Below the pieces are notes generated by a model. That model was not told where the DNA came from, searched no databases, and was given only the letters and a program-made list of their open reading frames with translations. The translations under genes were made by a program, and so were the position numbers. A stretch of 30,433 bases of DNA from a virus. The stretch is from positions 1-30,433 of the IMG/VR virus record IMGVR_UViG_3300003890_000011. One strand, 5' to 3'. Shown one piece after another: positions 20,509 through 27,703 of the stretch (position 1 is its first letter; each line of letters begins with the position of its first letter).

Positions 20509-22780
20509 GAAATACGTATATACTAGTTACATACCAGGATCTTCCATTAACGAAGATTTCCTTCGAATATTAGAAAACTATTGTGCCTTAAACAATGCCG
20601 AACTTAAAGTAGTTCTTACAGCCGCTCCTAATAGGCAGGATCAGGGACTTGTTTTAAGTCGTCTAATTCCCTATGTTATTCAATCTGACTGTAAGATAAA
20701 CGACAACTTATTCTTTGTTGACTTAAGAGCTAATGCTTCTTCTATGGACCCCCTCAGTGGCACGGATGCTATTGCCAATGCTAAGGGTAGCCTTGTTTTG
20801 GCTGCCCCCAAGCATCGGTTTAAATCAGTTGCTAGGAGCTTAAAACACAACAAATCTCCTAGAGGTATCTGGTGTACAGGTACTATCTCAGAACCTTACT
20901 ATAAGCCCAATAAAGCCGGTTTAAAGGCTGATGGAATGCACAAGCTTGGGGCACTTGTTATAACCGTCGTAAATGATGATATTTTCCACATTAGACAGCT
21001 ATCCTATGGCGAACATGGCGTATATGACATGAACGCTCTATACACCAAAAATAAGCGTCTAAAGGTTAATCCTGAAGGTCTTGTACTGGGGGATCTACAT
21101 CCTCCCTTTGTCAACAACGACGTACTAAAGAAGACTCAGTTCCTTATGTCTAAACTAAACCCTAAAAATGTGGTATACCATGACATATTTGATGCTGCTA
21201 GTATCTCTCATCATGTTGAAGGTAAATTTATTACAAAAGTTAATGTTTTTAACTTTCTACCTTCTCTTCAGGAAGAGGTATCTTTGACAGCTAGAGTTAT
21301 GAGTTCTTTAGTAAACTGGCTGCCAGAAGCTGAGCACTTTGTAGTAAAATCCAATCATGACGAACATTTGGATCGGTACTTGGACGAAGGTAGATATCTA
21401 AAGGACTATCAGAATAAAAAGTTAGCTATAGAGCTAGCTGAGGCTAAACTGTCCGGAAAAGATGTAGTAGAGTACTCTTTAAAAAAGGATAATCCTGATT
21501 TAGAGCAAATAAATTTTTTACAGAGAAACAATACATTAACCATAGCTGGAATAGAGTGTTCTAATCATGGAGATTATGGTGCAAACGGTGGAAAGGGGTC
21601 GTCAGTTCAACATGGACTATCTTTTAGTGGTAAAGTAGTTACGGGACATTGTTTAAGCGAAAATCATTCGGTAAACGTAAAGGGAAAGGGATTTATTCCA
21701 ATAAGAGAAGTTACTTTAAACGATTATGTTTTAAGTTATGATTATACAACTAAAACAAATGAATGGACTAAAGTTCAAGAAAAAATATATGTCCCTCAAT
21801 ACTCAGGCACAATGGTAGAGATTGGATATAATGGAATTTATAAACAAGATGTTAGTTTAAATCATCATTTTTCATTATTAGATGGTTCATATATTTCATT
21901 AACAGATTTGGTTAGTACTCGAGGGGCGGGAGAAATTCCTTTAGTTGCAGAATCCAAAACCTATAATAAATCTATTGGTGAAATTGAGGAGCTTATTGTA
22001 AGATTAAAAATTGCCATAGCTGCAGATGGAAACATAGATAATACTAACATTAGATTTCACTTAAAAAAACCTAGAAAAATAGAAAGACTTAAATCGTTTC
22101 TTAATAAATTAAAAATTCCTTACAGTGAGAATTTATCAAAAACAGGATCTACTAAAATTCTTTTAAAGAAAACGGATAGTTTTTTAAGTCAAGAATTATA
22201 TAATGAATTAAAGACCGATAAGACTTTAAATTATTCTTTATTGACTGCCAATATGGATGTTAAAAATATAGTTTTACATGAATGTACTTTATGGGATGGA
22301 TCATTGTTGACTAAAGGGGCGCGACAATTTTGTACATCAAAAAAACACGAAGCTGAGATTATTTGTTCATTAGCTAATGAAATGGGATATAGATCTTCGC
22401 TTATTTCAAAAAAAGATGGAGGATTTGTTGTTACATTTAATATTGCAAGAAAAATTCCTTCTCAGCTAAAAAACTACGGAAAAGATTCTATAAAATTTAA
22501 TGTAGTTCCTAGACACGTAGAGAATATTGAGCTATTTTGTTTAAAGACTGCTTATCATAATTTCTGGGTACGGAACGAAGAAACTGGACAAGTTTCATTA
22601 ACAGGAAATTCCCATACCCCAGAAATTGGAATATATGGGAACTATATATGTGGTACTATGACTGACTTAAGTCTGCCATACACTAACGACTCTGGTACTT
22701 CAGGGTGGCTAAACACTCATACTATTATCTATCCAGATGGTAACAGAACTCATATCCATTTGATTGATACTAAAAAATAA
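20501..22780 (+). CDS. Calcineurin-like metallophosphoesterase interrupted by an intein
   Basis: ATG 20501 chosen for AGGAGAG at 20491-20497. The 759-residue precursor would yield a 439-residue host protein after splicing. Metallophosphoesterase motifs: GLVLGDLHPPF (D-x-H), a YHDIFD segment (second metal region), KSNHDEHLD (NHD/E), SNHGDYG, and VTGH joined to SHTPEIG across the intein (GHxH). The N-terminal roughly 170 residues form a separate domain I do not recognise. The catalytic motif is split between its first and second His, so only spliced protein should be active. It might be a nuclease/phosphatase for host or phage DNA metabolism; relation to T5 A1-type phosphoesterases is a guess. 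Confidence 0.87.
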   Translation: MVKKYVYTSYIPGSSINEDFLRILENYCALNNAELKVVLTAAPNRQDQGLVLSRLIPYVIQSDCKINDNLFFVDLRANASSMDPLSGTDAIANAKGSLVLAAPKHRFKSVARSLKHNKSPRGIWCTGTISEPYYKPNKAGLKADGMHKLGALVITVVNDDIFHIRQLSYGEHGVYDMNALYTKNKRLKVNPEGLVLGDLHPPFVNNDVLKKTQFLMSKLNPKNVVYHDIFDAASISHHVEGKFITKVNVFNFLPSLQEEVSLTARVMSSLVNWLPEAEHFVVKSNHDEHLDRYLDEGRYLKDYQNKKLAIELAEAKLSGKDVVEYSLKKDNPDLEQINFLQRNNTLTIAGIECSNHGDYGANGGKGSSVQHGLSFSGKVVTGHCLSENHSVNVKGKGFIPIREVTLNDYVLSYDYTTKTNEWTKVQEKIYVPQYSGTMVEIGYNGIYKQDVSLNHHFSLLDGSYISLTDLVSTRGAGEIPLVAESKTYNKSIGEIEELIVRLKIAIAADGNIDNTNIRFHLKKPRKIERLKSFLNKLKIPYSENLSKTGSTKILLKKTDSFLSQELYNELKTDKTLNYSLLTANMDVKNIVLHECTLWDGSLLTKGARQFCTSKKHEAEIICSLANEMGYRSSLISKKDGGFVVTFNIARKIPSQLKNYGKDSIKFNVVPRHVENIELFCLKTAYHNFWVRNEETGQVSLTGNSHTPEIGIYGNYICGTMTDLSLPYTNDSGTSGWLNTHTIIYPDGNRTHIHLIDTKK
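21650..22609 (+). mobile_element. Intein with LAGLIDADG (DOD) endonuclease, 320 aa
   Basis: In-frame insertion at residues 384-703 of the precursor. It begins with Cys (CLSENHSVNVK, an intein N-terminal Hint block), ends with LTGN, and the next extein residue is Ser (+1 nucleophile). The penultimate residue is Gly, not the common His, which is known in some inteins. YHNFWVR supplies a block F-like His. Two LAGLIDADG-type motifs appear: LKIAIAADGN and ECTLWDGS, each with its acidic residue. The flanking host sequence joins as VTGH-SHTPEIG. Confidence 0.9.
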
Positions 22781-22788
22781 GGTATAAT
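22760..22788 (+). promoter_or_regulatory. Promoter, likely leaderless transcript for clpP
   Basis: TTGATT (22760-22765), a 17-base spacer and consensus TATAAT (22783-22788). Six bases later is the ATG at 22795, so the transcript would start at the codon. A weak AAGG at 22779-22782 is upstream of the predicted start and could serve only read-through transcripts. Confidence 0.75.
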
Positions 22789-22794
22789 AATTTT

Positions 22795-23370
22795 ATGTCT
22801 AGACGTAACCCAGAAAATATTCAGACATTCCACATAAGCCACTTGTACACACCGACAAGAACTATTCTTATGTATGGAGATGTTGACATAGACATGTTTG
22901 AAAATGTTGCCAAGAATTTATTAATTTTAGATTCTACAGAAGGTACCATAACTATCTATTTAAATTCTGGTGGAGGAGATCTGACAGAAGCAATGGCAAT
23001 ATACGACATGATTAGTAATTGCAAAAACTATGTAAGAATTATCGTAGTTGGTCAGGCTTCTAGCGCTGCTAGTATTATTCTTCAGGCTGCTGACGAGAGA
23101 CTAATGACTGAAAACTCTTACGTAATGATACATGCTGGAGAAGAAGGCACTGAAGGACATCCTGAAATTAAAAAACGTTGGGATGCTAAGCTTCTTAAAG
23201 ACAATCAGTGGATGGAAGATTTGTACCTAGAAAAGATTAAAAATAAGAAGCCTAAATTTCCTAGATCTAAACTTGCAGAAATGTTAAAGTTTGATACAAT
23301 ACTAGAAGCTAAAGAATCAGTAGAAATGGGGTTAGCAGATGGATTATTTACAGATACGGATCGGGGATAG
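22795..23370 (+). CDS. clpP: ClpP-type serine protease, cytosolic
   Basis: 191 residues without a signal peptide. LNSGGGDLTEAMAIYD is the family's oxyanion-region motif. GQASSAASI supplies Ser90 at the position of the ClpP nucleophile, YVMIHAG supplies His113, and SVEMGLAD supplies Asp182 as candidate acid, so the triad appears intact. Length is typical of ClpP. No Clp ATPase is visible, so it may use host ClpX/ClpA or act on a specific protein such as a prohead or host regulator. It overlaps dUTPase by 32 bases and is probably cotranscribed with it. The exported paralogue at 7420 differs strongly. Confidence 0.88.
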   Translation: MSRRNPENIQTFHISHLYTPTRTILMYGDVDIDMFENVAKNLLILDSTEGTITIYLNSGGGDLTEAMAIYDMISNCKNYVRIIVVGQASSAASIILQAADERLMTENSYVMIHAGEEGTEGHPEIKKRWDAKLLKDNQWMEDLYLEKIKNKKPKFPRSKLAEMLKFDTILEAKESVEMGLADGLFTDTDRG

Positions 23371-23992
23371 TGTTATCATTGAAGATTGTCGTCATATCCA
23401 TAATGAGCTTCATGAGGGAGCTGGTGGAAGAATCGTTGGAGAAGCTGATGATAATGGTGAATATCTAGTTGACTTCTGGTCAACTCGCAAACGAATACCT
23501 CCTTCTAAATTCAAACAACTGTTACCTAAACAAGAGGTTACACAACCTACTATAGAGGTAGATAATAGTCTCTATGTAAAGTTTAAAAGACTTTCACCTT
23601 CCGCAGTACTTCCCAAGTATTCTAGAGAAGGAGACTGTGGTATGGATCTTACAGCAGTTTCATCTTACATTGATGAATTTGGTAATTATTGCTATGATAC
23701 TCAACTTGCTGTAGCTATTCCTAAAGGATATGTCGGATTGCTATATCCTAGAAGTTCATTAAGCAAGTACGGTTTAATACTGACCAATCACGTTGGGGTC
23801 GTGGATTGCAATTTTCGAGGGTCCATGGTCTTTAAATTTAGAGCATCTTCTCCAAATCCTAAAGTATTTGCTGTTGGAGAAAGAATTGGACAATTACTTA
23901 TAATGCCTTGTCCTAATATTTCTGTAGAAGAAACCGATGAGTTAGATGATACTAGTAGGGGGTCTCATGGATGGGGATCAAGCGGGGCGTAA
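23339..23992 (+). CDS. dut: dUTPase with N-terminal extension
   Basis: 217 residues. Motifs of trimeric dUTPases in order: EGDCGMDLTA (about 97-106), YPRSSL (136-141), GVVDCNFRG (153-161, with catalytic Asp156), VGERIGQL (179-186), and RGSHGWGSSG (207-216). Motif V has Trp where Phe or Tyr is usual. The first 70 residues (IGDSVIIEDC, GRIVGEADDNGEYLVDF) look like a KOW/SH3-like domain not found in standard dUTPases. Start ATG 23339 lies inside clpP with a GGGG site. Lowers dUTP and supplies dUMP for thymidylate synthesis. Confidence 0.9.
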   Translation: MDYLQIRIGDSVIIEDCRHIHNELHEGAGGRIVGEADDNGEYLVDFWSTRKRIPPSKFKQLLPKQEVTQPTIEVDNSLYVKFKRLSPSAVLPKYSREGDCGMDLTAVSSYIDEFGNYCYDTQLAVAIPKGYVGLLYPRSSLSKYGLILTNHVGVVDCNFRGSMVFKFRASSPNPKVFAVGERIGQLLIMPCPNISVEETDELDDTSRGSHGWGSSGA

Positions 23993-24408
23993 TGTCTTAC
24001 GAAATAGATAAAAAGACCAAGGGAAAGATCATTAATGCCTTACGTAGGCTAACCTATTCCTATCCTCCTAGAAACGAAGTTAAACGTCTTAGAAAGGTCG
24101 ATAAATCGCTTTATTCTTGCGAACTATGCCACAGGTACTGCTATGAAGGAAAAAGCAATAAAACGTACATAGAATACGCTCATAAGTATCCTGATAGAGA
24201 AATAGTAATGGAGAAGCCTCAAATCGACCATACTTTACCGGTAGTGCCTATAGAGAAGGGATGGAACTGGAATTGGGACGATATAATAAACAACATGTTC
24301 TGTAATATTAAAGGACTAAAGTGTTTATGCTCTAAATGTCATCAAGCTAAAACTGCAGAAGAACAAACACAAAGAGCCGAACTTAGAAGACAATCCAAAA
24401 TTGACTAA
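23992..24408 (+). CDS. HNH-family nuclease protein
   Basis: ATG 23992 in a TAATG overlap with the dUTPase stop; an upstream ATG at 23971 also exists. About 138 residues: CELCHRYC near residue 43, QIDHTLPVVP (about 78-87), then a CLCSKCHQAKT segment (about 112-122). This CxxC...DHxxPV...CxxCHxxKT arrangement is the HNH type often encoded close to phage packaging genes. It may assist packaging, act as a mobile nuclease, or process DNA. No large terminase is recognisable nearby in the window. Confidence 0.78.
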   Translation: MSYEIDKKTKGKIINALRRLTYSYPPRNEVKRLRKVDKSLYSCELCHRYCYEGKSNKTYIEYAHKYPDREIVMEKPQIDHTLPVVPIEKGWNWNWDDIINNMFCNIKGLKCLCSKCHQAKTAEEQTQRAELRRQSKID

Positions 24409-24429
24409 ACTTTAAACATCTGTTAAAAT
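24401..24429 (+). promoter_or_regulatory. Promoter, likely leaderless transcript
   Basis: TTGACT (24401-24406), 17-base spacer and TAAAAT (24424-24429). The -35 overlaps the HNH stop codon. The ATG at 24436 is six bases from the -10 and has no Shine-Dalgarno, matching two other promoters here. Confidence 0.7.
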
Positions 24430-24435
24430 TATACT

Positions 24436-24891
24436 ATGGGAAATGACCAATTAAAAGAGCTATTAGATTTACTTGAAAAGACTGAAGAGAAGAAGCTTCT
24501 TGACGTCAATGAAGTAAAACGCGGACAAACTAACTATACGGTAAAAGCTTTTATAAAGCAATTCAATATACGTGCTGGACTAAAGAGAGTACCGAATTAT
24601 CTGGTGTTCTTTTATTACATAAATAAACTTAATGCTGCTAGATCTGACAAATTAAACAAATACTCTTTTTTTAGAGAATTCTCTAAGTTCTTTCCTAAAG
24701 CTAGGATAGGGTCACAAAGGTACTACTTATTGGATGAGGGGTCCTTTGATCTTAGTAGAGAATCTAAAAGAGAAGCTAAGGTATTTGACGCTAATTACAG
24801 AATTAGAAGTATTGCTTATCGAAAATCAAGGAAGAAGAATAAAAATGAAAAAAGCAAAGAAAGTCAGGAAAAAGAAAACCCTTCGGAATAG
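24436..24891 (+). CDS. Hypothetical protein with basic tail, 151 aa
   Basis: Preceded only by the 24401 promoter. Residues 1-25 are helical and charged. A central region (AFIKQFNIRAGLKRVPNYLVFFYYINKLN) may be helix-turn-helix-like, and the last 25 residues are K/E/S-rich, probably disordered. DNA binding is plausible but unproven. Overlaps the next gene by 47 bases. I do not recognise the family. Confidence 0.6.
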   Translation: MGNDQLKELLDLLEKTEEKKLLDVNEVKRGQTNYTVKAFIKQFNIRAGLKRVPNYLVFFYYINKLNAARSDKLNKYSFFREFSKFFPKARIGSQRYYLLDEGSFDLSRESKREAKVFDANYRIRSIAYRKSRKKNKNEKSKESQEKENPSE

Positions 24892-25339
24892 TTCTCGCTA
24901 TCCTGAACTAAACCCACGTTTAAATCTAAAAGGTCGCCAAGACTACATGGATACTTCATACGTCAATGGCGTCAAAGATAAAGAGGGTAATACCGTTATT
25001 AGAGGACTGAACGAAGGTGAAAAGAAGTTTCTATCTCAATTTTATAAAGAGTGGTTAAATGCCGATTCTAGGAATCCAGAGCTATATACAGACGAAGATG
25101 AGTGGAGGGCTATATTCAATGAAAATAATTCCCGAAATAGATGTCTTTTAAATCATGCAAAGAAGTTAGGTAATCTCTGTAGATTCGACGCTAAGAAAGG
25201 CGATAGAAAGTTTGTAAAGGAATTGGGAGAATACGATCTAGAACTAATGACTTTAGAGCATTCAGAATTGAATGATACTACAAGCGAAGATAAGCTAGAT
25301 AATGTAATTAAGAATGCTATTAAGAAATTAAAAAAGTAG
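24845..25339 (+). CDS. Conserved phage protein, 164 aa
   Basis: ATG 24845 is supported by AAGGAAG ten bases upstream; a longer frame from 24734 overlaps the previous gene more. N-terminus strongly basic (KKAKKVRKKK), then SSRYPELNPRLNLKGRQDYMD and YVNGVKDKEGN, then FYKEWLNA and a NENNSRNRCLL motif. I associate this SRYP...NLKxRxDYxD...NNxRNRC pattern with a conserved protein next to packaging genes of large phages; its role is unknown. Its stop overlaps the minus-strand gene by 12 bases. Confidence 0.65.
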   Translation: MKKAKKVRKKKTLRNSSRYPELNPRLNLKGRQDYMDTSYVNGVKDKEGNTVIRGLNEGEKKFLSQFYKEWLNADSRNPELYTDEDEWRAIFNENNSRNRCLLNHAKKLGNLCRFDAKKGDRKFVKELGEYDLELMTLEHSELNDTTSEDKLDNVIKNAIKKLKK

Positions 25340-25597
25340 TTGTTTTATAGCTAGTACAACGCCTACTACTACTGATAACACACCTAAAGCTTTTAAAGCT
25401 CCGTGCATATAAAATACGTGCTTTTCTACAGGACGCATTTCTTCTCTAAGTAGTTCTAGTCTTTCTTCAAGAAGATTACTTCTTTTAATGTGTTCAGCTA
25501 GGGATACTTCTTGTTTGGCTAATGTAATTGCCATGTCATTTAAAGAAGAGTCAATGCTATCAATCTTATCCATAATTCTTCCAAGTTTTTCTTCCAT
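25328..25597 (-). CDS. Coiled-coil plus C-terminal TM protein (holin/XhlA-like)
   Basis: Start at 25597 with GAGGGAG (25604-25610 on the complement) six bases away; a TTG two codons earlier is a weaker choice. 89 residues: a coiled coil (LNDMAITLAKQEVSLAEHIKRSNLLEERLELL), then a hydrophobic C-terminal helix (about 65-85, ALKALGVLSVVVGVVLAI). Similar layout to XhlA/holin-type proteins, placed next to the GH24 enzyme. It might act in lysis or as virion-associated membrane protein. It is the downstream end of the minus-strand operon. Confidence 0.6.
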   Translation of the reverse strand: MEEKLGRIMDKIDSIDSSLNDMAITLAKQEVSLAEHIKRSNLLEERLELLREEMRPVEKHVFYMHGALKALGVLSVVVGVVLAIKQLLF

Positions 25598-25615
25598 AAT
25601 CAACTCCCTCTTGTT

Positions 25616-26287
25616 TTAATTCTTGTAGATATATCTCTTTACTTTAGGAAACTTTAGTCTCTCTGCCACTTCTTTTGCTCTTTGTGGAGTTTGCTTAGCC
25701 CATAGTGAATCTAAAGCTTCGTCGTATGCTCTGTCGTAATCGCCGTATTTTAATGAATTAAGCATATTCTCGAACTTGCTTACTCCAGTTCTACCCATTT
25801 GGAATACCATTTCAGTTAAGGCTTCTTGTTGTTGTTGAGATAAATCAGCTATACCTTTTTGGCGAATAAGGTCTAAAGCATCTTGTTTTGCTTTATTGAT
25901 GTTAGCTTCAAGCATTTGATCAGCTTCTTGATCAGTAATACCCTTAGTTGTAATCTTTTGTACTACTTCAGGAGCGTATTTACCTTTAAGTAATTTGTCT
26001 CCCCAAGCTACTGTAGGTGCTCCGCCTTCGGGAGAAGCATGAGGCATCCATAGTCCTGTCTTAGGATCATATCCCTCTTTAAAAGGGTTTTCGTATTGTT
26101 TTATTCTGTCTTTTAAACTAAGATTCTCACCAGAAGGTTTAGATGCTGGAACGGGATATTGAGGTACCTGGGGTTCTACAGGTTGCACAGGCTGTGCTTC
26201 AGAAGATGTTTCTCTATCTAGTCTCCGATCTACAGAAACTTTATCTTCAACACCTAGCATTTTTATAAGATCTTGAAGTCTATTCAT
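25616..26287 (-). CDS. GH24 (T4-type) lysozyme with N-terminal extension
   Basis: ATG 26287 chosen; overlaps the upstream gene by 8 bases. 223 residues. About 55 residues of N-terminal extension including a Pro/Gln/Val-rich linker, then the muramidase: Glu66 in KQYENP as candidate catalytic acid, GAPTVAWGD (Thr92), and a MVFQMGRTGVSKFENML plus AKQTPQRAKEVAERL end that parallels T4 lysozyme closely. The T4 Asp20 counterpart is not obvious; here the loop reads HASPEGG. No signal peptide. Encoded with virion proteins, it is likely a structural lysin used at entry, rather than only a lysis enzyme. Confidence 0.85.
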   Translation of the reverse strand: MNRLQDLIKMLGVEDKVSVDRRLDRETSSEAQPVQPVEPQVPQYPVPASKPSGENLSLKDRIKQYENPFKEGYDPKTGLWMPHASPEGGAPTVAWGDKLLKGKYAPEVVQKITTKGITDQEADQMLEANINKAKQDALDLIRQKGIADLSQQQQEALTEMVFQMGRTGVSKFENMLNSLKYGDYDRAYDEALDSLWAKQTPQRAKEVAERLKFPKVKRYIYKN

Positions 26288-27701
26288 TTTCAATCTTCTT
26301 CATTACTTCTCTAAATGCTGGTTGTTGCAATAAACCAAATATTATACTTTTTCTAGTACGTTCTGGCTTATCAGCTACATTTCTAAGTACTTCGGCGTAA
26401 CTCTCAGCACCTGGCATACTAAGCATCTTCTCAGATACTTGTAGTAATTGGTCAGGTTGATAGTCTAGTTTGCCTTTTAAAGCATCTACTACTTGTACTT
26501 TTTCTTCAACAGGCATTCTACGCACTTGTTGATTCAATTCGAATTCTTTTTGTATCTTAGCTCTTTCTAGAGGATCAGTAGGCATGTCTGAATTAGCGAG
26601 TGAACCAAAAGCTATTTCTGCAGGATTAATACCTTCAATAAAGCCTTTACCCGCTTCTTCAGCACCTTTTCCTTCTTCGGCAGCAAGCGCTCCTCCTGCA
26701 GCTCCTAATAGTCCTCCAATAGCAGCTCCGACAACAGGGATACCTTTTGCAGCTTTTGCTGCAGTCTTTAATGTTCCTCTTCCTGTAGTATCAATAAAGG
26801 CGGATTTTAATCCTGATAATATGCTATCAGCTTTAGCAGCGTCTTTTCCTGCTTCTCTAGCAATGCCTGGTTGTATTTTAGAAAGATCGCTAAATTTTTT
26901 GTTTATTTCTTTTAATTTTGCTAAATCTGCTTTTCCTGTTTCAGGGACTTCTGCTATTAATTTTTCAATAGCTTCTCTAGTAACTACGTTGCCCTTTTGA
27001 GCCATAGAAGCTTTATCTGTGCTTCCTACTAAAGACTTACCTTCTTTATAAGCAAGATCTCCATATTTCTTTTTTAGTTCTTGAAGTCCCTCTATACCTA
27101 GACCTTTAATTTTTAATTCTGGAGCGGTAGGTGAATATACATTTTCAAGATCTTTTACTGCTTGTCTATAAGCAATCATTTCAGATCTATCTACGCTAAG
27201 AGACGGGGCAGCTTTCTTTTTAAATTGTTCAAGAAGGTCTGTTAGTTGAACTTTTTTAGATTCTGGAGCAACTGACTCATATAGAGATGCTTGTTCTTTA
27301 CCTAAATATCCTAGTCTTTTGGTAATTTCATCTTTTTGATCTTCAGCATCGGATAAAGCTTTAAACAGATCGGTATCTACAGCCATTTTAGCAAGGCGTC
27401 TTTTTTCAACATCGCCAAGCTCTTCACTGATTTGTTTTCCAAATCCCATATTAGCTGCAATAGCATCCAATGCTACTTTCTCTAAAGGTTCAGCAATTAC
27501 TTTACCTGCTGAATATCCAGCACCAGCGCCAATTCCTGTACCAGCGGATGCTTTAAGAGATTCAACGACTTCATCTTTTGGTTCTGATTGAAATGACATG
27601 GCAGGAGCAACCATTGGAATGTTTTCCTCAGGAGCAAATCCTAAGTCAGACAACTCTTGTTCTTCAGTAAATCCTAATTCTTGAAGGTCTTTATCTGACA
27701 T
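26280..27701 (-). CDS. Probable internal/ejection virion protein with glycine-zipper helices
   Basis: 473 residues. N-terminal repeat of an ELGF motif (LQELGFTEEQELSDLGF). Two glycine-rich helices suited to membrane insertion or oligomerisation: GTGIGAGAGYSAGK near 55-68, and GIPVVGAAIGGLLGAAGGAL near 325. Between them long charged coiled-coil regions; the C-terminus is helical. No enzyme motif. Sits between GH24 and another large coiled-coil protein, as do ejection proteins that form a trans-envelope conduit in short-tailed phages. GGAG lies ahead of the ATG. The call is from layout and composition only. Confidence 0.6.
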   Translation of the reverse strand: MSDKDLQELGFTEEQELSDLGFAPEENIPMVAPAMSFQSEPKDEVVESLKASAGTGIGAGAGYSAGKVIAEPLEKVALDAIAANMGFGKQISEELGDVEKRRLAKMAVDTDLFKALSDAEDQKDEITKRLGYLGKEQASLYESVAPESKKVQLTDLLEQFKKKAAPSLSVDRSEMIAYRQAVKDLENVYSPTAPELKIKGLGIEGLQELKKKYGDLAYKEGKSLVGSTDKASMAQKGNVVTREAIEKLIAEVPETGKADLAKLKEINKKFSDLSKIQPGIAREAGKDAAKADSILSGLKSAFIDTTGRGTLKTAAKAAKGIPVVGAAIGGLLGAAGGALAAEEGKGAEEAGKGFIEGINPAEIAFGSLANSDMPTDPLERAKIQKEFELNQQVRRMPVEEKVQVVDALKGKLDYQPDQLLQVSEKMLSMPGAESYAEVLRNVADKPERTRKSIIFGLLQQPAFREVMKKIENE

Positions 27702-27703
27702 AT

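Noticed and set aside
25340-25376. Intrinsic terminator after the 24845 gene
   Set aside because: Only a weak GTTGT/ACAAC stem with a 12-base loop and no T-run on the appropriate side.
26584-27000. Plus-strand frame of 138 codons
   Set aside because: Pro/Ala/Ser-rich reading antisense to the Gly/Ala-rich virion gene; no ribosome-binding site.
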